This document shows positions 1 to 5,331 of a DNA stretch of 5,331 nucleotides, in pieces (within the stretch, counting starts at the first letter, position 1; each line of letters begins with the position of its first letter). A program made the translations under genes and the position numbers. Source of the DNA: JBGQOJ01 sp052119585 (GTDB taxonomy: Bacteria > Pseudomonadota > Alphaproteobacteria > Rhodobacterales > Rhodobacteraceae); NCBI RefSeq assembly GCF_052119585.1, contig NZ_JBGQOJ010000058.1, positions 1 to 5,331 of the forward strand, given 5' to 3'. Under the pieces are notes generated by a model. The model was not told the origin of the DNA. It did no database searches and worked only from the letters and a program-made list of their open reading frames with translations.

Positions 1-76
1 TTGGTGGCAGCGTAACCAAGGCGGAAATCCACTTAAGGAACCCACGGAACCTGTTCAAACAAACCGAGCCACCTCT
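1..76. mobile_element. Possible end of a separate insertion sequence
   Basis: This stretch precedes the recognisable transposase segment and does not match what I expect at that point of an IS5-type transposase, although the reading frame stays open through it. Its non-coding look and its abrupt change into transposase sequence near base 77 suggest the terminal part of another IS (perhaps IS3-like) that inserted into, or recombined with, the IS5-type element. The family assignment comes from a vague memory of similar IS tails, so only the discontinuity should be taken seriously. Confidence 0.25.
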
Positions 77-361
77 CCAATCCGCAAGAACGGTCGACCT
101 GGGAAAGAGGATTGCCCGGCTGCGATCGCCAGAAACGAAACCCTGCGCGCCACCCGACATTATGGTCGTGCGTTCTGGAAGCGTTCGTCCGGATACCACG
201 CCCGAAGCAGGATCGAGGCGAAGATGCGCTGCCTCAAAGCCTTTGGGGAACGCATCAGCGCAAGAGACCCAGACCGCCAAACCGCCGAAATCCAGATCCG
301 TGTCGCACTCATCAATCGCTTCAACACACTCGGCGCCGCCGAAATCGTTCGCGTGGCCTGA
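77..361 (+). pseudogene. IS5-type DDE transposase, C-terminal fragment
   Basis: The frame ending in TGA at 359-361 encodes about 94 residues of the C-terminal part of a DDE transposase, beginning near IRKNGRP. It contains the Y-(2)-R-(3)-E-(6)-K signature of the IS4/IS5 superfamily: Tyr at 194, Arg at 203, the catalytic Glu codon at 215-217 and Lys at 236. It then runs to the typical family ending NRFNTLGAAEIVRVA. The two catalytic aspartates and the whole N-terminal part are absent. The frame is open back to base 2, but those first codons do not look like transposase, so I treat the copy as truncated and inactive. The intact C-terminus implies a fairly recent arrival compared with the decayed copy next to it. 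Confidence 0.8.
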
Positions 362-397
362 CTCTAACGGGGAAAGGGGCTGTCATGCCTCAAGCGT

Positions 398-415
398 GAA
401 TTGCGCAACAACGCC
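398..415. repeat. Likely terminal inverted repeat of the IS5-type element
   Basis: Thirty-six bases after the transposase stop lies GAATTGCGCAACAACGCC. Read inward from the outside it is GGCGTTGTTGCGCAATTC, similar to the GGCTTTGTTGCGCAA-type tips that I recall for IS5-family elements of alphaproteobacteria. The matching left end is not in the window, so neither the repeat nor a target duplication can be confirmed. Confidence 0.45.
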
Positions 416-479
416 ACTCGGATAGCAAGTGTATTTTTGCCAGTTTGGCGAAGGCGACCTGACCCTCACAGCGATTGAT

Positions 480-790
480 CATTATCGTCACTGGTGCTGC
501 AGGGCACTTGGCTGTGGTGTGACTCACACTCGGATTGATTTTGTGTCTTTCCTCGGAACCGTCGGCCGCCCAGTTGGTCCGGCAGCGAGGATTTCCTTCT
601 CCCTCGACCTTCATGCCCGTGCCGTCCGTTGCCCGGCGTGACCCCGGGCCACGAAACCTAGCCGCAAGGGCCCGAATATGACAAATGCCACCCGCAGGAC
701 CCGCTACGCCACAGCGCGCCCCGTCGATCGTCCGCATCATACGCGTTTCAACCCGCCAAACCGGCCCGGAACAGATGAAAAATCGAGGCG
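480..790 (-). pseudogene. Decayed IS5-type transposase relic
   Basis: On the minus strand, bases 626-594 read DGTGMKVEGEG, almost identical to the D(S/G)TGIKVEGEG motif around the first catalytic aspartate of IS5-type (DDE_Tnp_1-like) transposases. Upstream in the same frame, residues with an RMM cluster sit about 40 codons before this motif, which agrees with the RLM-type motif spacing I recall in the family, but the sequence between is barely conserved. Downstream the similarity fades, and a frameshift near 570 seems needed to keep any resemblance (GGRRFRGK in another frame). A 142-codon frame survives by chance, but no intact protein is expected. The outer limits given are estimates. This copy is much older than the plus-strand fragment beside it, and it accounts for the GC-rich, otherwise gene-free stretch before the response regulator. 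Confidence 0.55.
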
Positions 791-792
791 CC

Positions 793-1407
793 CTATATAA
801 GTTCGTCGCGCATCGCAATTATGGATGCGTGCGTTCTATTCTTTGCGTGAAGTTTCGAACAGATTGTTCGCATGCACATTTTAATTGTGACTTCGGACAA
901 TTTCAATTCAAATGCAATTTCTTTGTTAGTTAGGCCGTCTGCCGTCGCTTTCAAAATATATTTCTCACGCTCTGAAAGGAGCTGCTGCGCATCATCAAAT
1001 ACTTGCCCACTTTCCCCACGTCGCGCGAGAGGAATGAAGGTTTCTCCCGATGATACCAGCCTTATAGCGCTTGGAAGGGATCTGAGCGGAAGCGTCTTGG
1101 GGATGTAACCGCCTGCGCCACACTCGATGGCTTTCGAGATGAAAATGTTGGATTGGAAGCCAGAAAAAAGCACTACTTTTCCGGTCCCGCTCATTTTAAT
1201 TACTGATTCGACACTTGACAGGCCCTTCATTCCGGGCATGTCTAAATCAAGAAGAATCACATCAAAGTTTCCTTTTTCACGCAAGAGTTGAGCGGCTTCG
1301 GAAAAATTTCCCGCGGTAGACACAATCATGTCAGGCTCTTTGTCTATCAGTCTTGCGATCGCATCCCTTATGAGGGCGTGATCATCCGCGATAAGTATTT
1401 CTAGCAT
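793..1407 (-). CDS. NarL/FixJ-type two-component response regulator
   Basis: A 204-residue cytoplasmic DNA-binding regulator. Residues 1-120 form a receiver domain: acidic pocket Asp8-Asp9, phospho-acceptor Asp54 in LLDLDMPG, switch Ser82 in VVLFSG and conserved Lys104 in YIPKT. Residues 143-204 form a LuxR-type helix-turn-helix beginning LSERE, with GLTNKEIAFELKLSEVTIK as scaffold and recognition helices. Length and domain order are normal for the family, and the C-terminus looks complete although the TAG stop sits exactly where GC-rich IS relic DNA begins. The ATG start is supported by GAAGGG about ten bases upstream. It is transcribed divergently from the sensor operon, 325 bases away, and is the obvious candidate to receive phosphate from that kinase's HPt domain; this pairing is inferred from position. 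One oddity is that the usual VKxH of the helix-turn-helix is IKMC, with a second Cys at 183. Target genes are unknown. Confidence 0.9.
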   Translation of the reverse strand: MLEILIADDHALIRDAIARLIDKEPDMIVSTAGNFSEAAQLLREKGNFDVILLDLDMPGMKGLSSVESVIKMSGTGKVVLFSGFQSNIFISKAIECGAGGYIPKTLPLRSLPSAIRLVSSGETFIPLARRGESGQVFDDAQQLLSEREKYILKATADGLTNKEIAFELKLSEVTIKMCMRTICSKLHAKNRTHASIIAMRDELI

Positions 1408-1732
1408 CCGTAAGTAGCCCTTCGATCGCTGTCTAAGCTATTGTTTTCATGTATGTTGGAAACATTTAGAATCTATTTTATCAAGCGCTGTACTCTTACG
1501 ATACTACGGATCACCAGAAGATGGATGAGAACCGATAATTACATCATATAGACTAGAGATGTGTCGAAAAAAGGTTCAATCGGCATGCTGCACCTTAAGA
1601 ACAAAATTATTTTACTTACCAGTGATCTTTATACTAAAGATATGTTGATGAGCCCATGAAGTCAGTGCGAAAGTCTATGAGGATACACGTCTTGCGTGTG
1701 CTGTTCCTATTTTTGGTAAAAGCAATACAGTT
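1408..1732. promoter_or_regulatory. Divergent AT-rich control region, no gene
   Basis: This 325-base gap separates the minus-strand regulator from the plus-strand sensor operon and must hold both promoters. I see no convincing consensus -35/-10 pair in either direction. Candidates are TAAAAT (minus strand, 1480-1475) as a -10 for the regulator and TATACT (plus strand, 1630-1635) as a -10 for the operon, both with weak -35 matches. Two short palindromes, at 1453-1465 (ATGTT-GGA-AACAT) and 1625-1641, could bind a regulator, conceivably the adjacent NarL-type protein. A short hydrophobic open frame lies at 1656-1748 but is not supported as a gene. Confidence 0.5.
1625..1641. promoter_or_regulatory. 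Perfect palindrome overlapping a candidate -10 box
   Basis: ATCTTTA-TAC-TAAAGAT has two perfect seven-base arms around a three-base centre. The hexamer TATACT (1630-1635), one mismatch from the sigma-70 -10 consensus, lies inside it, about 100 bases before the ATG of the exported protein gene. A protein bound here would cover that promoter, so an operator is a reasonable guess. The AT-rich context makes a chance palindrome possible, and no good -35 stands at 16-18 bases. Confidence 0.3.
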
Positions 1733-2278
1733 ATGGCGAGACCAGTAAACTTTTCCGCAGACACTTCCGACCATCTCTGTCGCAGAGATTTTGTCAGGTT
1801 CGGCCTTTGCGCAGCTAGCTTTAACCTGCTTGCGCGCCCGGTCCAGAGCGCCAGTGGTGGATCACGTGTTCTCACTGTCGACGGTGAGATCACAAAAGAG
1901 GGTAGAAGCGTGCACTTCAGCGATGGTGACATCTCTGATTTTCAGCAGGCCAAATTTAGCACATCGACGATTTGGACAGACGATAGTCTGCGTTTCTCGA
2001 GGCCGTGCCTTGCAACGCTTTTGTCGCACGCCGGCGCCGGATCCGGTGATGTAGTGCTGCGAGCAGAAAATGATTATGACATTAGATTACCCCGCGAAAT
2101 GGTTGCGCCGGATGCACCAATCATCGCCAACCGGATTGATGGGGCACCTTCTTCGATGCGTGACCAACGGCCGTTGTGGCTTGTCTTTCCTTATGACAGC
2201 AATAAGCGCTACCGAACGGAGTCCATATATGCGTTCAGCGTGTGGCAGCTGATCGGACTAAGCGTTCTTCCGGAATAA
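1733..2278 (+). CDS. Tat-exported SUOX-fold protein, probable sensory subunit
   Basis: A 181-residue protein resembling the oxidoreductase molybdopterin-binding domain (sulfite oxidase/MsrP fold). A twin-arginine signal is visible near the start: CRRDFVRF (residues 16-23), a short hydrophobic run, and a possible cleavage after VQSA (37-40), so it should be exported folded to the periplasm. The mature part keeps fold landmarks: VLTVDGEI near 46-53, the core STSTIWTD (76-83), LATLL, IANRIDGAP (131-139) and RPLWLVFPYD (146-155), which replaces the usual GAPLRLVVP. The Mo-ligand Cys of MsrP (CVEAW) appears to be Thr77 here, so enzymatic activity is doubtful; cofactor binding is unresolved. ATG1733 is the first start in this frame after the stop at 1649-1651, but its Shine-Dalgarno is poor. 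The gene ends four bases before the histidine kinase, which suggests a two-part sensor. I am confident of the fold, less of the role. Confidence 0.8.
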   Translation: MARPVNFSADTSDHLCRRDFVRFGLCAASFNLLARPVQSASGGSRVLTVDGEITKEGRSVHFSDGDISDFQQAKFSTSTIWTDDSLRFSRPCLATLLSHAGAGSGDVVLRAENDYDIRLPREMVAPDAPIIANRIDGAPSSMRDQRPLWLVFPYDSNKRYRTESIYAFSVWQLIGLSVLPE

Positions 2279-2285
2279 TGCATTG
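2271..2285 (+). promoter_or_regulatory. Ribosome binding site and TTG start of the kinase
   Basis: CGGAA at 2271-2275, overlapping the last codons of the preceding gene, lies seven bases before TTG at 2283-2285. The nearby ATG at 2278-2280 is out of frame and stops after one further codon. Later in-frame choices (GTG near 2322, ATG at 2343) would remove the N-terminal tail or cut into the first membrane helix. TTG is therefore the best start, and the four-base gap favours translational coupling with the SUOX-like gene. Confidence 0.6.
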
Positions 2286-4877
2286 AAGGGTTTCCAGGTC
2301 ATTCAAACCACATCGCTCAGCGTGCGCGCAACTTATCTTGCGATGATCACACTACTTTTTTTGATCCTTTGCGGCATCGTCCTTATGGCATGGCAGTTCC
2401 AATTGCTGTCAGGCAAGTCACAGGGCCTGAGCAAAGCCGAATCGGATAACGTGACATGGGGCGCGGCGCAGCTCGAAGTGGATTTCGAAAAGTTTAGGAC
2501 TTCTCTGTATGAAGCTTCGACTGTCTCGTATGATGCACCAGCAGCTGCTGCTCTGGATGAGCTAAAAGAGAAATTCGATATTTTTTACAGCAGAGTGGGC
2601 GTTATTTCGATGAGCTTTTTGTCGTCTAATAGTAATGTTGGGCTCCAATCTGGACTTGACAATCTGCACTCAGCGCGTGAACGAATTACGGCAATAGTCG
2701 ATGCCCTCGATCAGCCCGTGCGGGATGAAATCTTAGCGCTACTTGCAGCCGCGAATGAAGTGCAACCAGAAATCAGGGCTTTTGCGCTATCTGCGCTACA
2801 GGTTCAGGTTGAAAATGCAACGGCAGAACGAGCTGATTTTCAATCTGTGCTACAACGGGCGGGAATGCTGTCTTTGGTCATTTTAGTGCTGTTGGTGGCC
2901 GCTCTTTTTCTGAGCAGCCGTCTGCCGCTGGTTTTTTCTCGGAAAACAGCGTCACTGGAACGCGTCGCATCTAACCTGTCCAAAACAATTGAGGCATCGC
3001 AAGATGCTGTTATGATCGCAGACCAAAATGGTAATCTAATACACTTTAACGAAGTTGCGCAGAAAATGTTTGGTCATTCCACAACCAAACTTCAGCAACG
3101 AAACTCACTGGAACTTATCGTACCGGGACGTTTTCAAGACGCCCACCGAAGGGAGATCAGAGCATATATAGAAACAGGCGAAAGTAAAGTCATTGGTAAA
3201 GGCCGCAAACAGATTCGGGCAGTTCATGCGTCAGGGTGCGAATTTCCTGTCGAAGCATCGGTCGTCATGGATAGAGATATAGATGACCGCATAATATTCA
3301 TCAGTTTCTTACGTGATATTTCAGATCGTCATATTATTAAGAAAGATGTGCGAGAAGCCCTTAAACAGGCGCGCCTTAATGCAAATGCAAAGGGTAGCTT
3401 TCTTGCGCTGATGAGCCATGAAATGCGAACGCCGTTGCATGGTGTTATTGCGTCTCTGACAATGATTGATGCCAAGGCTGCTTCGGAAAGCGATCAGGCA
3501 AATCTGCAACTAGCATTGGCTTCAGCAAGAACCGCAGTCGAGCAAATTGATGATGTGCTTGAGCTCACGCGAATCGGTGACAAACTAGAGCCATTCGGTC
3601 CCCTGGACCCCATCGAGGTCAGTCGCGCAATGACAGATCAGTTTCGGATTCTTGCACATTTGCACTCCAATACCCTGATACTTGATATTAACAGTGCGAT
3701 TGGAGTCGGACCCCTCTGGGGGGCGTGTCGATCCTACAAACGCGTACTAAGCAACTTAATAGGAAACGCCATCAAGTTCACCAAGCATGGCAGTATCCTG
3801 GTGCGTATAGCTGCCGTGAAACGGCTGGACGGCCATATCGATCTTGTCACTGAAGTGCATGATACTGGCGTCGGCATTGCGCCTGAAAACCGTGAGCGGA
3901 TCTTCAACGCCTTCGAAAGAGGAGGGATGGATGCGCAAAGCGGGCCCGAGGGAAGTGGATTGGGTCTGTCAATTGTGAAGCGTGCTGTGGAGCTCATGGG
4001 CGGGACGATTGAGCTTGACAGCGTCTTGGGAAAAGGTAGTATTTTTCGATTTATTCTAAGGCTGCATCCGTACGAAGGCTTGCAAGATGAAGACGCGCAC
4101 TTAATCGTGGAAACTCAGCCGAAAATATCCAAAGCACTTGATGTTCTTGTGGTCGACGATAATTGGATAAATCGTGTTGTTATGGTGCAAATGTTAAAGC
4201 ACCTCGGCCATAATCCAGACGAAGTAGATAGCGGCGAAAAAGCTGTGAACATGGCGGCAAGCCGCAAGTACGACCTAGTGCTGATGGATATCAATATGCC
4301 TGGAATGAATGGTGTCGAAGCATTGCAGCATATTCGTTCCAATGGTTATTCAATGACTTCGGATATTATTGCCGTAACAGCGATGTCCATGCCTGAAGAC
4401 AAGGAAATGCTCGCAGAGGCAGGTTTTACCGACTTTCTGATAAAACCGATCGATCTGACGAAACTAGATGTGTTCATTTGTTCGCTCGCCGCTCGCCGCC
4501 CCGTTATTGATGGCAGCAAAGGAACCAATTCCCCCCCAGATACATTGTTCGATGAATTATGTTTGCTGTTGGGAAAAAGCGACGCATTTGAACTCATCAA
4601 TGGAGCACGGAGCGAAGCGGCTGCAACACTAGGTTTATGGAAAACAGCGATAACCGATAGTGATCCGACGATCCTATCTGGTTATCTTCATCGTGCCGCC
4701 GGATCGGTTGGAGTCATAGGTGCCTATCAGTTGGCAGATATTTTCAATCAGGCCGACCACATGTTGAAAGACGACAATTACGATATGCTTGCAGAACTAC
4801 ACCACAAGGCATGCGAGGTGCACTCCGATACTTTCAAAAACTTTGAAGCTCGCTTTGCATTTAAGCGCCCGGTCTGA
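2283..4877 (+). CDS. Transmembrane hybrid histidine kinase (PAS-HisKA-HATPase-REC-HPt)
   Basis: An 864-residue inner-membrane sensor with a full internal phosphorelay. Two membrane helices (about 17-38 and 194-212) enclose a periplasmic, mostly helical domain of about 155 residues that is probably the contact site for the SUOX-like partner. A cytoplasmic PAS domain (about 225-350) follows. HisKA has SHEMRTPL with phospho-His379. The ATPase has N-box NLIGNAIKFT (490-500), G1 DTGVGI (527-532) and G2 GSGLGL (557-562), all intact. The receiver (about 618-735) has Asp625-Asp626, phospho-Asp669, Thr699 and Lys721. The C-terminal HPt (about 750-864) carries His803 in YLHRAAGS. This order matches TorS/ArcB-type tripartite kinases, and every catalytic residue I looked for is present. 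TorS pairs with a periplasmic TorT, a useful analogy for the upstream gene. The likely output is the divergent NarL-type regulator. I do not recognise the specific kinase, and its ligand is unknown. Confidence 0.95.
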   Translation: MKGFQVIQTTSLSVRATYLAMITLLFLILCGIVLMAWQFQLLSGKSQGLSKAESDNVTWGAAQLEVDFEKFRTSLYEASTVSYDAPAAAALDELKEKFDIFYSRVGVISMSFLSSNSNVGLQSGLDNLHSARERITAIVDALDQPVRDEILALLAAANEVQPEIRAFALSALQVQVENATAERADFQSVLQRAGMLSLVILVLLVAALFLSSRLPLVFSRKTASLERVASNLSKTIEASQDAVMIADQNGNLIHFNEVAQKMFGHSTTKLQQRNSLELIVPGRFQDAHRREIRAYIETGESKVIGKGRKQIRAVHASGCEFPVEASVVMDRDIDDRIIFISFLRDISDRHIIKKDVREALKQARLNANAKGSFLALMSHEMRTPLHGVIASLTMIDAKAASESDQANLQLALASARTAVEQIDDVLELTRIGDKLEPFGPLDPIEVSRAMTDQFRILAHLHSNTLILDINSAIGVGPLWGACRSYKRVLSNLIGNAIKFTKHGSILVRIAAVKRLDGHIDLVTEVHDTGVGIAPENRERIFNAFERGGMDAQSGPEGSGLGLSIVKRAVELMGGTIELDSVLGKGSIFRFILRLHPYEGLQDEDAHLIVETQPKISKALDVLVVDDNWINRVVMVQMLKHLGHNPDEVDSGEKAVNMAASRKYDLVLMDINMPGMNGVEALQHIRSNGYSMTSDIIAVTAMSMPEDKEMLAEAGFTDFLIKPIDLTKLDVFICSLAARRPVIDGSKGTNSPPDTLFDELCLLLGKSDAFELINGARSEAAATLGLWKTAITDSDPTILSGYLHRAAGSVGVIGAYQLADIFNQADHMLKDDNYDMLAELHHKACEVHSDTFKNFEARFAFKRPV

Positions 4878-4887
4878 TCGCCCGAGA

Positions 4888-4909
4888 GGGCTCTGTTGCA
4901 ACAGAGCCC
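4888..4909. repeat. Perfect 22-base palindrome after the kinase gene
   Basis: GGGCTCTGTTG is followed immediately by its exact reverse complement CAACAGAGCCC, ten bases after the kinase stop. As RNA it would form a strong hairpin with a minimal loop. No T-run follows on either strand, so it is not a standard intrinsic terminator, though it could stabilise the 3' end or attenuate read-through. It ends three bases before the next start codon and so covers that gene's ribosome-binding position. The arms also resemble IS tips of the GGCTCTGTTGCA type. Confidence 0.75.
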
Positions 4910-4912
4910 AGA

Positions 4913-5149
4913 ATGCCGATAGAAACAAAGAAGGAAAACATCAACCCAATACGTGAAAAAGTCAATAAACGATTAGATGATCTTGAATTGCCACTGAATG
5001 AACAGCAGCACTTTCAACAAGATGGAGTTCTTCATGTGATATCCCTAATCGAAAGCGTCTCTAAATTCTGGAGAATCCTTCATGATAGCGAGCGCGATTT
5101 CATTAATGGAGCACGATATGCGATTGAGGAACGGTTGAAGTGGAATTGA
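4913..5149 (+). CDS. Small uncharacterised protein downstream of the kinase
   Basis: A 78-residue soluble protein, rich in charged residues, with no signal peptide, membrane segment or cysteine. I do not recognise a family. The N-terminal third is lysine/asparagine-rich and hydrophilic. Residues about 30-78 look like two amphipathic helices (HVISLIESVSKFWRILHD and DFINGARYAIEERLKW), ending at the C-terminus with Trp77-Asn78. The base composition matches the kinase, which supports a real gene of the same origin. ATG4913 is the only ATG in frame. It has no clear Shine-Dalgarno and follows the 22-base palindrome by three bases; a TTG at 4988 would be the next possibility. It could be cotranscribed with the kinase and act as an accessory or an unrelated small regulator, but position is the only argument. 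Confidence 0.6.
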   Translation: MPIETKKENINPIREKVNKRLDDLELPLNEQQHFQQDGVLHVISLIESVSKFWRILHDSERDFINGARYAIEERLKWN

Positions 5150-5331
5150 GGTATTTCATTGATATTGAATGCGTTAGCGATAAACCTTGAGGGCACCTCT
5201 AAAAATTGCGCCTGATCTGACGGCGGTGTAGACATTGGGCCAGTGTGAGATGGACAGGGCAATCGCGTTTGACCTAAGGGTTGGCTAAGTTATTGAGAAG
5301 GCTGAGAAGAAACGCATCACTCCACCCGGCG
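5150..5331. other. Gene-free right end of the window
   Basis: No reading frame here is convincing on either strand; the minus-strand frame crossing it overlaps the small gene and looks like a shadow. From about 5190 the composition becomes more mixed. The stretch GAGGGCACCTCTAAAAA (5189-5205) faintly resembles the end of an insertion sequence, but without the partner end or a transposase this cannot be supported. Confidence 0.4.

Noticed and set aside
678..800. 40-codon plus-strand frame with AAGGG upstream of ATG678
   Set aside because: It lies antisense to the transposase relic, is strongly basic with proline/arginine bias typical of GC-rich shadow frames, and runs into the regulator gene.
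390..818. 142-codon minus-strand frame as an intact gene
   Set aside because: Only the 11-residue transposase motif is recognisable, similarity needs a frameshift to continue, and the rest lacks protein-like character; treated as a relic.
856..870. Palindrome CGAACA-GAT-TGTTCG as an operator or terminator
   Set aside because: It lies inside the conserved HTH coding region of the response regulator, has no T-run, and is short enough to arise by chance.
2278..2286. ATG at 2278 as kinase start
   Set aside because: It is out of frame with the kinase and meets a stop after one further codon.
4888..4909. Palindrome as a classical rho-independent terminator
   Set aside because: The stem is strong but no T-rich tract follows on either strand.
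5080..5262. 60-codon minus-strand frame at the right end
   Set aside because: It overlaps the small plus-strand gene antisense, has no Shine-Dalgarno and no recognisable motif.

Overview
The window looks like alphaproteobacterial DNA, most likely Rhodobacteraceae (roseobacter group) or a close relative. This is an inference from the style of the transposase remnants and from a gene pair (Tat-exported oxidoreductase-fold protein plus hybrid histidine kinase) that I associate with that group. No rRNA, tRNA or CRISPR array is visible. The left ~790 bases are visibly GC-rich. From about 793 to about 5150 the DNA is richer in A/T and uses many ATA, TTA and AAT-type codons.

Layout: (1) 1-415 is insertion-sequence debris: a stretch possibly from the end of one IS, joined near base 77 to the C-terminal end of an IS5-type DDE transposase (plus strand), followed by a plausible terminal repeat. 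(2) 416-792 carries a badly decayed second IS5-type transposase on the minus strand. (3) 793-1407 (minus) is a complete NarL/FixJ-type response regulator. (4) 1408-1732 is an AT-rich divergent control region with two short palindromes. (5) 1733-2278 (plus) encodes a Tat-exported protein of the oxidoreductase molybdopterin-binding (SUOX/MsrP) fold that appears to lack the molybdenum-ligand cysteine. (6) 2283-4877 (plus) is an 864-residue hybrid histidine kinase: two membrane segments, PAS, HisKA, HATPase, REC and HPt. (7) 4888-4909 is a perfect 22-base palindrome. (8) 4913-5149 (plus) is a 78-residue uncharacterised protein. (9) 5150-5331 has no gene that I can support.

How it may work: the exported SUOX-like protein and the periplasmic part of the kinase, four bases apart in one operon, probably form a two-part sensor, comparable in logic (not in sequence) to TorT/TorS. 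Phosphate would pass His379 to Asp669 to His803 inside the kinase, then to Asp54 of the divergently transcribed regulator. The signal sensed and the genes controlled cannot be read from this window. The most interesting idea is that a molybdoenzyme fold has become a non-catalytic sensory subunit.
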